A DNA stretch of 64,000 nucleotides from Mycolicibacterium alvei (GTDB lineage: Bacteria; Actinomycetota; Actinomycetes; Mycobacteriales; Mycobacteriaceae). The notes under the pieces are model-generated. The model was not told the origin of the DNA, did no database searches, and saw only the letters and a list, made by a program, of their open reading frames with translations. The position numbers and the translations under genes were made by a program. Location: NCBI RefSeq assembly GCF_010727325.1, contig NZ_AP022565.1, positions 5,332,001-5,396,000 on the forward strand, in the 5' to 3' direction. Positions 33,486-42,287 of this stretch are shown here, piece by piece (within the stretch, counting starts at the first letter, position 1; the number at the start of each line of letters is the position of its first letter).

Positions 33486-34293
33486 ACAGCAGCAGCTGCG
33501 AGAGGCCGCTGCGAAACTGGCCGACGACCTCGGACCGGATGCGGTCGGTGAGTTATCGGATGAGGGCCGGATAGCCCGGTTGGAAAGTACGGTCGCAGCC
33601 ACTGAGTGGCGCACCCTGCGTTCCGACGGCGCCTCCGGTGTGGAAGTGGCGATCGTCGCCGAGGAGTTCGGGCGCGGTCTTGTCGACGTGCCGTTCCTCG
33701 GACCGGTACTGGCCGACGATCTGGCCCGTCGGCTCGATCGTGAGGTCGCGGTGGGGTCCGAGGAAGCGGCCACCGCCGGTGTGGATCTCACCCGCAGCAC
33801 GGCGGGTGTGGTCGAGTCGCCCGCCGAGCTCGGTGAACTGTCGAGCGAGGAGGCCCTGCGTTGGCAGGCGCTGGCGCTGGCCGCCACTAGCGCCGACCTG
33901 GTCGGTGCCGCCCGCGGCGTGCACGCGCTGGCTGTCGATTACGCGAAAGTCCGTGAGCAGTACGGCTCGACGATCGGCTCGTACCAGGCTGTCGCGCATC
34001 TGCTGGCCGAGGGCCTGGCCTTGATCGAGGGTTCGATCAGCGTGCTGCGCCACGCGGCATGGGCAGTCGACGAGTTGCCCGGGGAGGACGCCGTCCGGGC
34101 CGGAAAGATCGCCAAGGTCTACTGCGCCCGCGCCGCACGGACCGTGTGCGAGACCGCGATCCAGGTGCACGGCGGTATCGGAAACACTTGGGAATGCCTG
34201 GCGCATGTGTATCTGCGTCGGATTCTGGTGGCCACCGAGTTGTGGCCCGTCAAGCTAGAGGACTTGGAGGTCACTGATCTTGGACTTTCGTGA
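33463..34293 (+). CDS. Acyl-CoA dehydrogenase, small subunit (heteromeric FadE)
   Basis: 276 aa, about 100 residues shorter than a full ACAD: the middle beta domain is reduced. The C-terminal half keeps the helical bundle with VREQYGSTIGSYQAVAHLL and the conserved TAIQVHGGIGNTWE segment. Such short ACADs are known to pair with a longer one to make an alpha2beta2 enzyme that acts on steroid-like CoA esters in mycobacteria. The longer partner overlaps this gene by 14 bp. Confidence 0.87.
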   Translation: MDVRLTSEQQQLREAAAKLADDLGPDAVGELSDEGRIARLESTVAATEWRTLRSDGASGVEVAIVAEEFGRGLVDVPFLGPVLADDLARRLDREVAVGSEEAATAGVDLTRSTAGVVESPAELGELSSEEALRWQALALAATSADLVGAARGVHALAVDYAKVREQYGSTIGSYQAVAHLLAEGLALIEGSISVLRHAAWAVDELPGEDAVRAGKIAKVYCARAARTVCETAIQVHGGIGNTWECLAHVYLRRILVATELWPVKLEDLEVTDLGLS

Positions 34294-35368
34294 TTCATCT
34301 GAGGAAGCTGCCTTCCGGGACCGGCTGCGGACCTGGCTGGCGGACAACGCCGCATCCTTCAAGGCATCGGGCGACGATTACTGGGCCCGGATGGGGGAGT
34401 GGCATCAGGCCCTCTATGCCGCAGGGTTTTTCGGCACGTCGTGGCCCAAGGAGTTCGGCGGCCAGGATCTCGCGCCGGTCTACGACGTCATCGTCGACGA
34501 GGAGCTGGCCCGGGCCGGTGCACCGCCGCGGCCCAGCCTCGGCTACCTGGTGGTCGGCCTGGGCCATCACGGCAGCAAGGAGCTTCAGGAGCGGTTCCTG
34601 CCGGGCATGATCAACGGCACCGAGCGGTGGTGCCAGGGCTTTTCGGAGCCGGGCGCCGGTTCGGATCTGGCCTCGCTGACCACCACGGCGACGCGCGACG
34701 GCGACAACTACATCATCAACGGACACAAGATCTGGACCAGCTACTCCGATGTGGCGGACTGGTGCCTGGTGCTGGCCCGCACCGACAAGGACGTGGCGCG
34801 GCATAAAGGCATCTCGGCCTTCATCGTGTCCATGCACCAGGACGGCATCGAACAGCGCCCGTTGCAGATGATCAACGGTGTCACCACCGAATTCGGCCAG
34901 GTGGCGTTCGACGGTGCGGTGGTGCCGGCTTCGAATATGGTCGGTGCGCCGGGCGACGGTTGGCGCCTTGCCATGACGGTGGTCAGCCATGAGCGCGAGC
35001 CGTCGACCCTGGGGTATTCGGCACGGTACGGAAAGCTGGTGCGTGAGATGGCTTCTCGCGTGTCCGGCAAAACGCCAGAGGACCTCGCCTGGGCCGGGGT
35101 GCAGGCCGAGATGTTGCGCTTGCACGTCCGCCGACGGCTGTCCGAGCAACTCGACGGCATCAAGCACGGGCCGGACGGCTCGCTGGACAAGCTGTTGATG
35201 ACGTGGGTCGAGCAGTCCGTCGGGCATGCCGCTCTCGCGGTGACCGGAACCACTGATCCGGAGCTGCTCAGTGCGTATCTGTACAGCCGCGCCCAGAGCG
35301 TCATGGGCGGCACGTCGCAGATTCAGAAGAACATCATCGCGTCGCGAATCCTCGGATTAGGGGTCTAA
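34280..35368 (+). CDS. Acyl-CoA dehydrogenase, large subunit (heteromeric FadE)
   Basis: 362 aa from TTG 34280. The ACAD core is complete: RWCQGFSEPGAGSDLASL, INGHKIWTSYSDVADWCLVLARTD and GGTSQIQKNIIASRILGLG at the C-terminus. It pairs with the preceding 276-aa subunit; the pair is expected to introduce the double bond before hydration by the next gene product. Overlaps the small subunit gene and abuts the ECH gene with no gap. Confidence 0.9.
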   Translation: MDFRDSSEEAAFRDRLRTWLADNAASFKASGDDYWARMGEWHQALYAAGFFGTSWPKEFGGQDLAPVYDVIVDEELARAGAPPRPSLGYLVVGLGHHGSKELQERFLPGMINGTERWCQGFSEPGAGSDLASLTTTATRDGDNYIINGHKIWTSYSDVADWCLVLARTDKDVARHKGISAFIVSMHQDGIEQRPLQMINGVTTEFGQVAFDGAVVPASNMVGAPGDGWRLAMTVVSHEREPSTLGYSARYGKLVREMASRVSGKTPEDLAWAGVQAEMLRLHVRRRLSEQLDGIKHGPDGSLDKLLMTWVEQSVGHAALAVTGTTDPELLSAYLYSRAQSVMGGTSQIQKNIIASRILGLGV

Positions 35369-36133
35369 ATGTACGGAATGCCAGACGAAATCGATGTGCA
35401 GGCCGATGGTGCCCTGCGCATCATCACGTTGAACCGCCCCGATGCACTGAACGCGGTCAACGACAACCTGCATGTCGGACTGGCGCGGCTGTGGGAAGCG
35501 CTCAACGAGGATGCCGAGGCGCGTGCCGCGGTGATCACCGGTGCGGGACGGGCCTTTTCGGCCGGGGGCGACTTCAACTACCTCGACGAACTGCGCCGCG
35601 ATGAGGCCCTGCGCCAGAAGACGATCAAGCACGGCCGCGACCTCGTCATCGGCATGGTGCGTTGCCGCATTCCGGTGGTGGCCGCGGTGAACGGCCCGGC
35701 CGTCGGCCTGGGCTGCAGTCTGGCCGCGCTGTCGGACATCGTCTACATGGCCGAGACCGCGCACTTCGCCGATCCGCACGTGCAGATCGGACTGGTGGCC
35801 GCCGACGGTGGTCCGCTGGTGTGGGGTTCGCAGATCAGCCTGTTGCAGGCCAAGGAGTTTGCGCTCACCGGTGTCCGGATCAAGGCCCAGCGGGCGTTGG
35901 AACTGGGCCTGGCCAACCATGTGGTCGAGGATCCGCTGGCCGAGGCGATTGCCTGCGCCAAGAAGCTCATCGACCTGCCCAAGCAGGCCGTCGAGGCCAC
36001 CAAGCGGTTGATGAACATCCAGTTGGAGCAGCAGGTGATGGCGTCGCTGGACTACGCCAACCTGGCCGAGTACGTGTCGTTCGGCACCGCTGACTTCAAT
36101 CGGATCGTCGACGGGCTCATCGCCAAGGGTTAG
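35369..36133 (+). CDS. Enoyl-CoA hydratase/isomerase family protein
   Basis: 254 aa. The oxyanion-hole signature GAGRAFSAGGDFNYL and NGPAVGLGCSLAALSDIV is present. At the positions of the two catalytic glutamates it has DPHVQIGLVAADGG, with Asp near the second, so it may act as a hydratase with altered chemistry or as an isomerase. It starts directly after the FadE2 stop (TAA then ATG) and closes the operon. Confidence 0.88.
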   Translation: MYGMPDEIDVQADGALRIITLNRPDALNAVNDNLHVGLARLWEALNEDAEARAAVITGAGRAFSAGGDFNYLDELRRDEALRQKTIKHGRDLVIGMVRCRIPVVAAVNGPAVGLGCSLAALSDIVYMAETAHFADPHVQIGLVAADGGPLVWGSQISLLQAKEFALTGVRIKAQRALELGLANHVVEDPLAEAIACAKKLIDLPKQAVEATKRLMNIQLEQQVMASLDYANLAEYVSFGTADFNRIVDGLIAKG

Positions 36134-36309
36134 CGCCGGCTACCCGCCGTGCGTGGTTGGGGCGCAAGCTGTTACGCGCGGCGCGGAGGTCGGTGGCGGC
36201 CGGGACGTCACATCATCTCGCCAATAGTGGTACTGCCGGTGGTATCACGTTTCGAGACGGCATGTCGACACCCTCGTGGTGCTGGTGTTACAGCACGCTC
36301 GCGCTGCAA

Positions 36310-37095
36310 CTAGAAGGTGAGGGCCTCGGAGCGCTGGACGGTGCCGGTGACCCCACCGGCATTCTGACCGGCCAGGCGTACGGCGGCGAGTCCCATCGCC
36401 TCGGGCGGTTCGACCATATCCGGCGGGATCTGCAGCCCGCTGCCACCGGCCTGCCAGCCCTCGGTCAGCACGACACGTGACGGACTCAGGCAGTTGACGG
36501 CGATGTTGTCGCCGCGCAGATCGGCGGCCAGGCCCAGGTAAAGGCGTTCGGCGGCGGCTTTGGACACCCAGTAGGCGTTGGCACCGTGCTCGATCATGTC
36601 GACACCGGTGGTGGTGATCGCGATGAGTGACCCGCCACCTCGTTCGCGAACGTGCGGAATGACGGCCTTGGTCACCAGGAACACCCCGGTGAGGTTGACG
36701 TCGAGGCACAGCTGCCAGCGCTTGAGTGGTGTGCTCTCGACCGGACCGAGCCAGAGCACGCCGGCGTTGGCAACGAGGATGTCGATGCCGCCGAACTCTG
36801 AAACTGTCTTGGCGACAGCTGTGGCCACCGACCCCTCGTCAGTGACGTCGCAGGCGACCGGGAGGGCCTGCCCGCCCGCATCGTTGATGGCCTCGGCCAC
36901 CGATCCGATGGTGCCGGGGAGTTTGCCCTGTTCCTCTGAGCGCGCGGCCACGGCCACCGAGGCGCCCTCGGCAGCCAGCGCGGCAGCGATCGTCGCGCCG
37001 ATCCCGCGGCTCGCGCCGGCGACGAAGGCGACCTTTCCGCACAGGTTGCCGGACGTTCCGCCGCGGTGGGCCGACGATTCGTGCATGTTCGTCAT
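36310..37095 (-). CDS. Short-chain dehydrogenase/reductase
   Basis: 261 aa from ATG 37095; ATG 37086 is also possible. AGASRGIG is the cofactor loop, VANAGVLWLG the NAG motif, and YWVSKAAAERL the active site. The C-terminus GVTGTVQRSEALTF lacks the usual final DGG signature, which is unusual but occurs in SDR subgroups. It converges on the ECH gene across 176 bp in which no further gene is seen. The promoter lies near the next SDR, whose stop is 81 bp upstream. Confidence 0.85.
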   Translation of the reverse strand: MTNMHESSAHRGGTSGNLCGKVAFVAGASRGIGATIAAALAAEGASVAVAARSEEQGKLPGTIGSVAEAINDAGGQALPVACDVTDEGSVATAVAKTVSEFGGIDILVANAGVLWLGPVESTPLKRWQLCLDVNLTGVFLVTKAVIPHVRERGGGSLIAITTTGVDMIEHGANAYWVSKAAAERLYLGLAADLRGDNIAVNCLSPSRVVLTEGWQAGGSGLQIPPDMVEPPEAMGLAAVRLAGQNAGGVTGTVQRSEALTF

Positions 37096-37175
37096 GTCCC
37101 GAGTGTGCACGAAATGCTGGGCAGTATCAGCGTATTCACCAACAGACACGCACACTCGCGGGGTAGGAGGTGAGC

Positions 37176-37940
37176 TTACTTGGGCGGGAAGCGAAGTGCC
37201 CCATCGAGACGAATGATCTCACCGTTGAGATAGTCGTTTTCGATGATGCTCTGAGCCAGCTGGGCGTACTCGGTCGAGCGGCCCATGCGCTTGGGGAACG
37301 GCACCTGCGGGCCCCAGTACTGCTCCAGCTGATCGGCGGCCTTGCCGTAGGCGGGGGTGTTGATGGTGCCGGGGGCGATGGTGCATACCCGGATGCCCAG
37401 CGGGGACAGGTCGCGCGCGGCGACGAGCGTCATGCCGAGCACTCCGCCCTTGGCGGCCGAGTAGGGCAGCTGGCCGATCTGGCCTTCGTAGCCGGCGATG
37501 GATGCGGTGTTGACGATGACGCCGCGGCCGCCTTCCTCCAGCGGCTCGGTCTTGGCGATCGCCGCGGCCGACAGTCGCATCACGTTGAACACCGCAGTCA
37601 GGTAGAACTCGACGGTCTTCTTGAACCCGTCGAGATCCAGCGGGGACCCGTCCTTGCCGACCAGACGGCCACCGGCGGCGGGCCCACCGTGGGTGTCGAC
37701 CGAGATGCGTAGGGGAGCGAGGGTCTCGGCCTCAGCGATGGCGGCGAGTACCGACTCCTCGGAGGTGGCGTCGGTGGGCACGTAGCGAACACCGAGCTCC
37801 TTCTCCAGCTTGGCGCCCTTCTCGTCGGCCAGGTCTGCGACGACCACCTTGGCGCCTGCGGCCTGCAGGCGGCGGACGGTCGCTTCACCAAGGCCACCCG
37901 CACCGCCGACGACGAGCGCAGAACTACCGGCGATTTGCAT
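37176..37940 (-). CDS. 3-hydroxyacyl-CoA dehydrogenase-type SDR (HSD10/FabG-like)
   Basis: 254 aa from ATG 37940. VVGGAGGLGEATVRRLQAAG, the active YSAAKGGV and the APGTINTPAYG segment place it in the type II 3-hydroxyacyl-CoA dehydrogenase (HSD17B10) group, which oxidises the 3-hydroxyacyl-CoA made by the hydratase. It is divergent from the thiolase across operator site B, which is the right arrangement for the last two steps of a beta-oxidation cycle. Confidence 0.9.
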   Translation of the reverse strand: MQIAGSSALVVGGAGGLGEATVRRLQAAGAKVVVADLADEKGAKLEKELGVRYVPTDATSEESVLAAIAEAETLAPLRISVDTHGGPAAGGRLVGKDGSPLDLDGFKKTVEFYLTAVFNVMRLSAAAIAKTEPLEEGGRGVIVNTASIAGYEGQIGQLPYSAAKGGVLGMTLVAARDLSPLGIRVCTIAPGTINTPAYGKAADQLEQYWGPQVPFPKRMGRSTEYAQLAQSIIENDYLNGEIIRLDGALRFPPK

Positions 37941-37977
37941 ACGGTTCCCCTTCTTGCAACTAATACTCTCGGGCTGA

Positions 37978-37992
37978 GAGAATAACATTCTC
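37978..37992. promoter_or_regulatory. Regulon operator palindrome, site B
   Basis: GAGAAT-AAC-ATTCTC, perfect arms, 3-bp spacer, in the 79-bp divergent gap between the HSD10-like SDR and the thiolase. It is 27 bp upstream of the thiolase ATG. An overlapping CTCTC/GAGAG repeat lies just before it. Confidence 0.8.
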
Positions 37993-38019
37993 TTATCGGG
38001 TAAACCAGGGAGCAGATCT

Positions 38020-39180
38020 ATGCCTGAAGCCGTCATCGTGTCCGCGTTGCGTACCCCTATCGGCACGGCCAAGAAGGGCACGCTGCGCGATACCGACGCG
38101 TATGTGCTGGCCGACCATGTGGTGCGGGCGGCGTTGGAAACCATTCCTGCCGACCTCGCCGTACCGGTCGACGACGTGATTCTGGGCGAGGGTTTGTACG
38201 GCGGCGGCGTCATCGCCCGTCATGCCGCCATTACCGCAGGCCTCACCACGGTCCCCGGTGCATCCATCAATCGGCACTGCGCCGCCGGTCAGGCGGCTGT
38301 GCAGACCGCCGCCGCCGGCATTCGCGCCGGGATGGACCGGTTGATCCTGGCCGGTGGTGTCAACTCGGCCTCGACGTCGCCCCGCTTCATCCGTGCGGCG
38401 AGCAGCGCCAAGGACGCCGAGTGGGTGAACTGGTTCCCGCCCACCCATCCGGACCGTCCGGAGGCACCGAACATGGACATGTCGATCACGGTCGGCTGGA
38501 ACGCCGCGGTCAAGGCCGGGGTGAGCCGTGAGGAGATGGACCAGTGGGCGCTGGACTCGCACCTCAAGGCCATCGCGGCGATCGACGAGGGCAGGTTCAA
38601 GGAAGAGATCGTCCCAATCGAGACTCCGTACGGGTTGTTCGACACCGACGAGCATCCGCGCCGTGACACCACCCTGGAGAAGCTCGCCGCGCTCAAGCCG
38701 CTGCATCCCGAGATCGAGGGATTCTCGATCACGGCGGGCAATGCGTGCGGGGCCAACGATGCCGCCGCACTGCTCACCATCGCCAGCGACAAGCTGGGGT
38801 TGCCCGCCCTGGCCACCATCAAGTCCTGGGCGTCGGTGGGTGTCGACCCCGCGTTCACTGGCCTGGCGCCGGTCGAAGCCATCACGAAAGCCCTTGACCG
38901 GGCCGGACTTTCACTGTCCAACGTGGACCTGTTCGAGATCAACGAGGCCTTCGCGGCGATGTGCGTAGCCACGGTCAAGCTGCTCGACATCGATCCGGCG
39001 ATCGTCAACGTCAGCGGCAGCGGATGCTCACTGGGTCATCCGGTGGCCGCCACCGGGGCACGCATGCTGGCCACGCTCGTTCATGAGTTGCGCCGACGCG
39101 GTGGCGGTATCGGCGTGGCCGCGATGTGTGCCGGCGGCGGGATGGGCTCGGCGACGGTCATCGAGGTGCCTGCACCGTAA
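38020..39180 (+). CDS. Acetyl-CoA acyltransferase (thiolase)
   Basis: 386 aa. The nucleophilic cysteine is in INRHCAAGQAAVQTA; INEAFAAM, GCSLGHPVAATGARM and CAGGGMGSA complete the thiolase active site (His and second Cys). It cleaves the 3-ketoacyl-CoA product of the SDR opposite it. AGGGAG is the ribosome site. The MeaB gene overlaps its stop by one base, linking beta-oxidation to the mutase chaperone. Confidence 0.93.
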   Translation: MPEAVIVSALRTPIGTAKKGTLRDTDAYVLADHVVRAALETIPADLAVPVDDVILGEGLYGGGVIARHAAITAGLTTVPGASINRHCAAGQAAVQTAAAGIRAGMDRLILAGGVNSASTSPRFIRAASSAKDAEWVNWFPPTHPDRPEAPNMDMSITVGWNAAVKAGVSREEMDQWALDSHLKAIAAIDEGRFKEEIVPIETPYGLFDTDEHPRRDTTLEKLAALKPLHPEIEGFSITAGNACGANDAAALLTIASDKLGLPALATIKSWASVGVDPAFTGLAPVEAITKALDRAGLSLSNVDLFEINEAFAAMCVATVKLLDIDPAIVNVSGSGCSLGHPVAATGARMLATLVHELRRRGGGIGVAAMCAGGGMGSATVIEVPAP

Positions 39181-40073
39181 TGTCGACTGTGATGACCAGC
39201 CCACCCAGTATCGACGAGCTCATCACCGCGGCGCGCGGTGGATCTCAGCGTGCCGTCGGGCGCCTGCTGAGCCTGGTCGAAAGTGACCGTCGCGACGAGG
39301 TTCTCGCGGTCCTGGGTCCCTCCTCGCCGCGCGTCATCGGGATTACCGGCCCGCCCGGGGCCGGAAAGTCGACGACCGTCGGCGTCCTCGTCGGCGCCTA
39401 CCGGGAGCGCGGTCTGCGGGTCGCGGTGCTCGCGGTCGACCCGTCGTCCCCGTACAACGGGGGAGCGCTGCTGGGGGACCGGATCCGGATGGCGGCCCAC
39501 ATCAACGACCCCGACGTGTTGATTCGCTCGGTGGCCACCCGCGGGCATCTGGGCGGGCTGGCCGCCGCCGTGCCGGCGGCGATCCGCCTGCTGGCCGCGC
39601 TGTCCTACGACCTGATCGTGCTGGAGTCCGTAGGTGTGGGGCAGTCGGAGATCGAGATCGCCGCGATCGCCGATCCGACCGTGGTGATCCTCAATCCCGG
39701 TGCGGGTGACGCGGTGCAGGCCGCCAAGGCCGGTCTGCTGGAGGTCGCCGATCTGGTGGTGGTGAATAAGGCGGACCGTGAGGGTGCCGATCAGACCGCT
39801 CGCGATCTGCGGGCCGAGGCCAACGTTCCGGTACTCAAACTTGTTGCAGCCCAAGGTGAAGGGCTGGCCGAGCTGGTCGAGGCCATCGACGCCCATCACC
39901 GCGCCGACACACCGCAACGTCGCAGTGCGCGGGCCAGGACCCAGATCCTGTCGCTGGCCCAGACCTTGCTGCGCAACCACGCGGAGCTGGACGGGCTGGC
40001 CGCCGCCGTGGCCGACGGCACCACCGACCCGTACACGGCGGCAGCGCAATTGATCGCCGACTCAGCCCGCTGA
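39180..40073 (+). CDS. meaB: MeaB/ArgK-type GTPase chaperone for the B12-dependent mutase
   Basis: 297 aa from ATG 39180 (TAATG overlap). Walker A GPPGAGKST at 57-65, VLESVGVGQSEIEIA (switch region with the MeaB-type GQSE), and VVVNKAD as the G4 motif. MeaB proteins guard adenosylcobalamin-dependent mutases by GTP-gated cofactor exchange. Presence in the same predicted regulon as the mutase supports a dedicated partner. It is shorter than some (about 330 aa) but keeps all motifs. It overlaps the convergent TetR gene by 12 bp. Confidence 0.92.
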   Translation: MSTVMTSPPSIDELITAARGGSQRAVGRLLSLVESDRRDEVLAVLGPSSPRVIGITGPPGAGKSTTVGVLVGAYRERGLRVAVLAVDPSSPYNGGALLGDRIRMAAHINDPDVLIRSVATRGHLGGLAAAVPAAIRLLAALSYDLIVLESVGVGQSEIEIAAIADPTVVILNPGAGDAVQAAKAGLLEVADLVVVNKADREGADQTARDLRAEANVPVLKLVAAQGEGLAELVEAIDAHHRADTPQRRSARARTQILSLAQTLLRNHAELDGLAAAVADGTTDPYTAAAQLIADSAR

Positions 40074-40628
40074 GTCGGGGAGCGCGATCACCCGCCGCAT
40101 GGTGGCGAGCAGTTCGGTCTGCAGGGCGTCGTCGTCGAGATCGGCTACCAGCGGATGCATCACCGCCGCGCCGATGACCCCGGACAGCACTGCCGCATGG
40201 ACCCGCGTGGAGTCTTCCGAGTGGTCGCCCAGCATCGCCGCGTAGAGCCGGTCGATGAACTGCTGAAACGGTTCGTGTTCGGCCAACAGGCGGACCACGA
40301 CCGGGTCGAATTGCAGTGTGCTGGCGGCACGTCGACGCGACACCGCCATCGTGATCACCCGGGTGAGCAGGATTTCGCGGGCCCGGGTGGGTGACCCTTC
40401 GGCCTCGGCCGCCTCCAGTGACTCTTCGAGCTGGCCGAGTTCGCGCTCGGTGAGCGCGATGACGATGGCTTCCTTCGTCTTGAACTGGTGGTAGACCGCG
40501 GCTTTCGTGACCCCGATGGCGTCGGCGATCATCTGCAGCGACGTGCCGCCGACGCCGTGCTCGGAGATCAGCTCGAGCGCCGCATCGAGGATGCGGGTCT
40601 GCGCGGCGCTGCGCGGGGTCGAGAGCAC
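40062..40628 (-). CDS. TetR-family transcriptional regulator
   Basis: 188 aa. The N-terminal HTH is RILDAALELISEHGVGGTSLQMIADAIGVTKAAVYHQFKTKEAIV in two consecutive helices; the C-terminal half is a typical ligand-binding helical domain. It is one of two candidates for the protein that binds the GAGAAT-N3-ATTCTC operator; the other is the IclR regulator at 42288. No copy of the palindrome was seen just upstream of its own start. Confidence 0.92.
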   Translation of the reverse strand: MLSTPRSAAQTRILDAALELISEHGVGGTSLQMIADAIGVTKAAVYHQFKTKEAIVIALTERELGQLEESLEAAEAEGSPTRAREILLTRVITMAVSRRRAASTLQFDPVVVRLLAEHEPFQQFIDRLYAAMLGDHSEDSTRVHAAVLSGVIGAAVMHPLVADLDDDALQTELLATMRRVIALPDSAG

Positions 40629-40648
40629 GTCTCGAACACTAACCGAAA

Positions 40649-42274
40649 TCAGCCGGCCGACTTGCCCGTTGCTGCCGTGTATCCGCTGCGGTAGCCGAAC
40701 ACCATTGCGGGACCGAGGGTGCCGCCGGCCCCGCCGTAGGCCTTGCCGGTCACCCCTCCCATCGCGTTGCCCGCGGCGAACAGGCCGGGGATGGGAGAGC
40801 CGTTGACGTGCAGGATACGGCCGTCCCGGTCGGTGCGCGGGCCACCCTTGGTGCCCATCGCGCCGATCTTGACCGGCACCGCGTAGAACGGCGCGGTGTC
40901 GAGTGGACCCAGCGTCCGCCCGGCCGGGGTGGCGGCCGAATTGTCGCCCCAGTAGCCGTCGTATGCACTGGATCCGCGCCCGAAATCGGGGTCGACCTCG
41001 GCCGCGACGCTGTCATTCCAGCGGCTCAGCGTGTCCGCCAGGCCGGCGGGATCGATGCCGGTCTTGGCGCCGAGTTCGGCGAGGGTGGCCGATTCGCAGA
41101 ACCAGTCCGGCACCGGCTGGCCGGGTTCGACGCCGAGGAAGCCGTAGCGCTGCAGGTGCGTGGAGTCGAACACGATCCAGGCCGGATCGTTGGCGTAGCC
41201 GAGCTTGGGGTCGAGGTACTGGAAGGCGCCGGCCATGGAGTTGTATTCGCCCGCCTCGTTCAGGAAGCGCTTGCCTGCTCGGTTGACGATCACGCTGCGC
41301 GGCCGGGTGCGTTCAAGCCGCACGCTGCGGCTGCGCGGATGTCCGTCGATGGTGTCGCCGGGGATCTGCACGATCGGGACCCACCATGCCTCACCCATGT
41401 TGGCCAGGTCGGCACCGTGCGCCATGGCCATCCGGAGCCCGTCGCCGGTGTTGTTCGGTGGCGACACCGCGCCGCGCATCGGACCGCGCAGGTAGGCCTC
41501 GACCAGGGTGGCGTCCCATTCGAAGCCGCCGGTGGCCAGCACCACGCCGCTGCGGGCGCGGACGTTGACGTCTGCTCCGTCGACACTGATCCGCACCCCT
41601 GCGATGACGGTGATGTCGCCTACCAACTCGACGGCACGGGCTTCGGTGACCGGCTGTATGCCCCGATCGAGCAGTCCGCGCAGCAGGCCGGCGATCAGTG
41701 CGGTGCCGGCCACACACAGGTCGGCGTCGGGATCGTCGTAGACGGCGTGGATTCGGGCCCGGGTTTCCGCGTCGATGCCCACATTGCTGAAATCGGCGGG
41801 GAAGGACGTGATCCGGTCGCGCCAGGTACCGAGCTTGCCCTGATCCACCGGACCCGCGCTCAGTGAGCGGCCACCCCCGGGGCGCCCGCCGGGCAGTTCG
41901 GGCTTGTAGTCGGGAAAGCCCTCGGCGACGGCGAAGCGCAGCTCACTGTGTTCCTCGACGAAGTCGAGCATCGCCTGCCCGGTCCGCACGAACGTGTCCA
42001 CCAGATCGGTATCCATGTAGCCGAGTGACTGGGCCTGCAGGTAGTCCACCGCGTCCGAAATCGGCAGTGCACCGTCGGCGCTGCGGTCGTGGGCGGGGAT
42101 CCACACGATGCCGCCGGAGACCGCGGTCGTGCCGCCGACCGTCGGTGCCTTCTCGTAGATCGCGACCGAGGCGCCGCTGACCGCGGCAGTCAGCGCCGCG
42201 GTGAGCCCGGCGCCACCGCTGCCCAGTACGACGACGTCGACCTCGTCATCCCACTCAAATTCGGTACGGGTCAC
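40649..42274 (-). CDS. FAD-dependent oxidoreductase, KstD/fumarate reductase-like
   Basis: 541 aa. The FAD dinucleotide fold is DVVVLGSGGAGLTAALTAA followed by EKAPTVGGTTAVSGG; IGAMGTKGGPRTDRDGRIL and GLFAAGNAMGGVTGKAYGGAGGTLGPAM at the C-terminus close the FAD site. The family includes 3-ketosteroid delta1-dehydrogenase and related dehydrogenases of cyclic ketones. A second member lies at 46610-48424. Start (ATG 42274) is 13 bp from the IclR stop, so the two are probably one minus-strand unit. Confidence 0.88.
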   Translation of the reverse strand: MTRTEFEWDDEVDVVVLGSGGAGLTAALTAAVSGASVAIYEKAPTVGGTTAVSGGIVWIPAHDRSADGALPISDAVDYLQAQSLGYMDTDLVDTFVRTGQAMLDFVEEHSELRFAVAEGFPDYKPELPGGRPGGGRSLSAGPVDQGKLGTWRDRITSFPADFSNVGIDAETRARIHAVYDDPDADLCVAGTALIAGLLRGLLDRGIQPVTEARAVELVGDITVIAGVRISVDGADVNVRARSGVVLATGGFEWDATLVEAYLRGPMRGAVSPPNNTGDGLRMAMAHGADLANMGEAWWVPIVQIPGDTIDGHPRSRSVRLERTRPRSVIVNRAGKRFLNEAGEYNSMAGAFQYLDPKLGYANDPAWIVFDSTHLQRYGFLGVEPGQPVPDWFCESATLAELGAKTGIDPAGLADTLSRWNDSVAAEVDPDFGRGSSAYDGYWGDNSAATPAGRTLGPLDTAPFYAVPVKIGAMGTKGGPRTDRDGRILHVNGSPIPGLFAAGNAMGGVTGKAYGGAGGTLGPAMVFGYRSGYTAATGKSAG

Positions 42275-42287
42275 TGTGATTCCCTTC

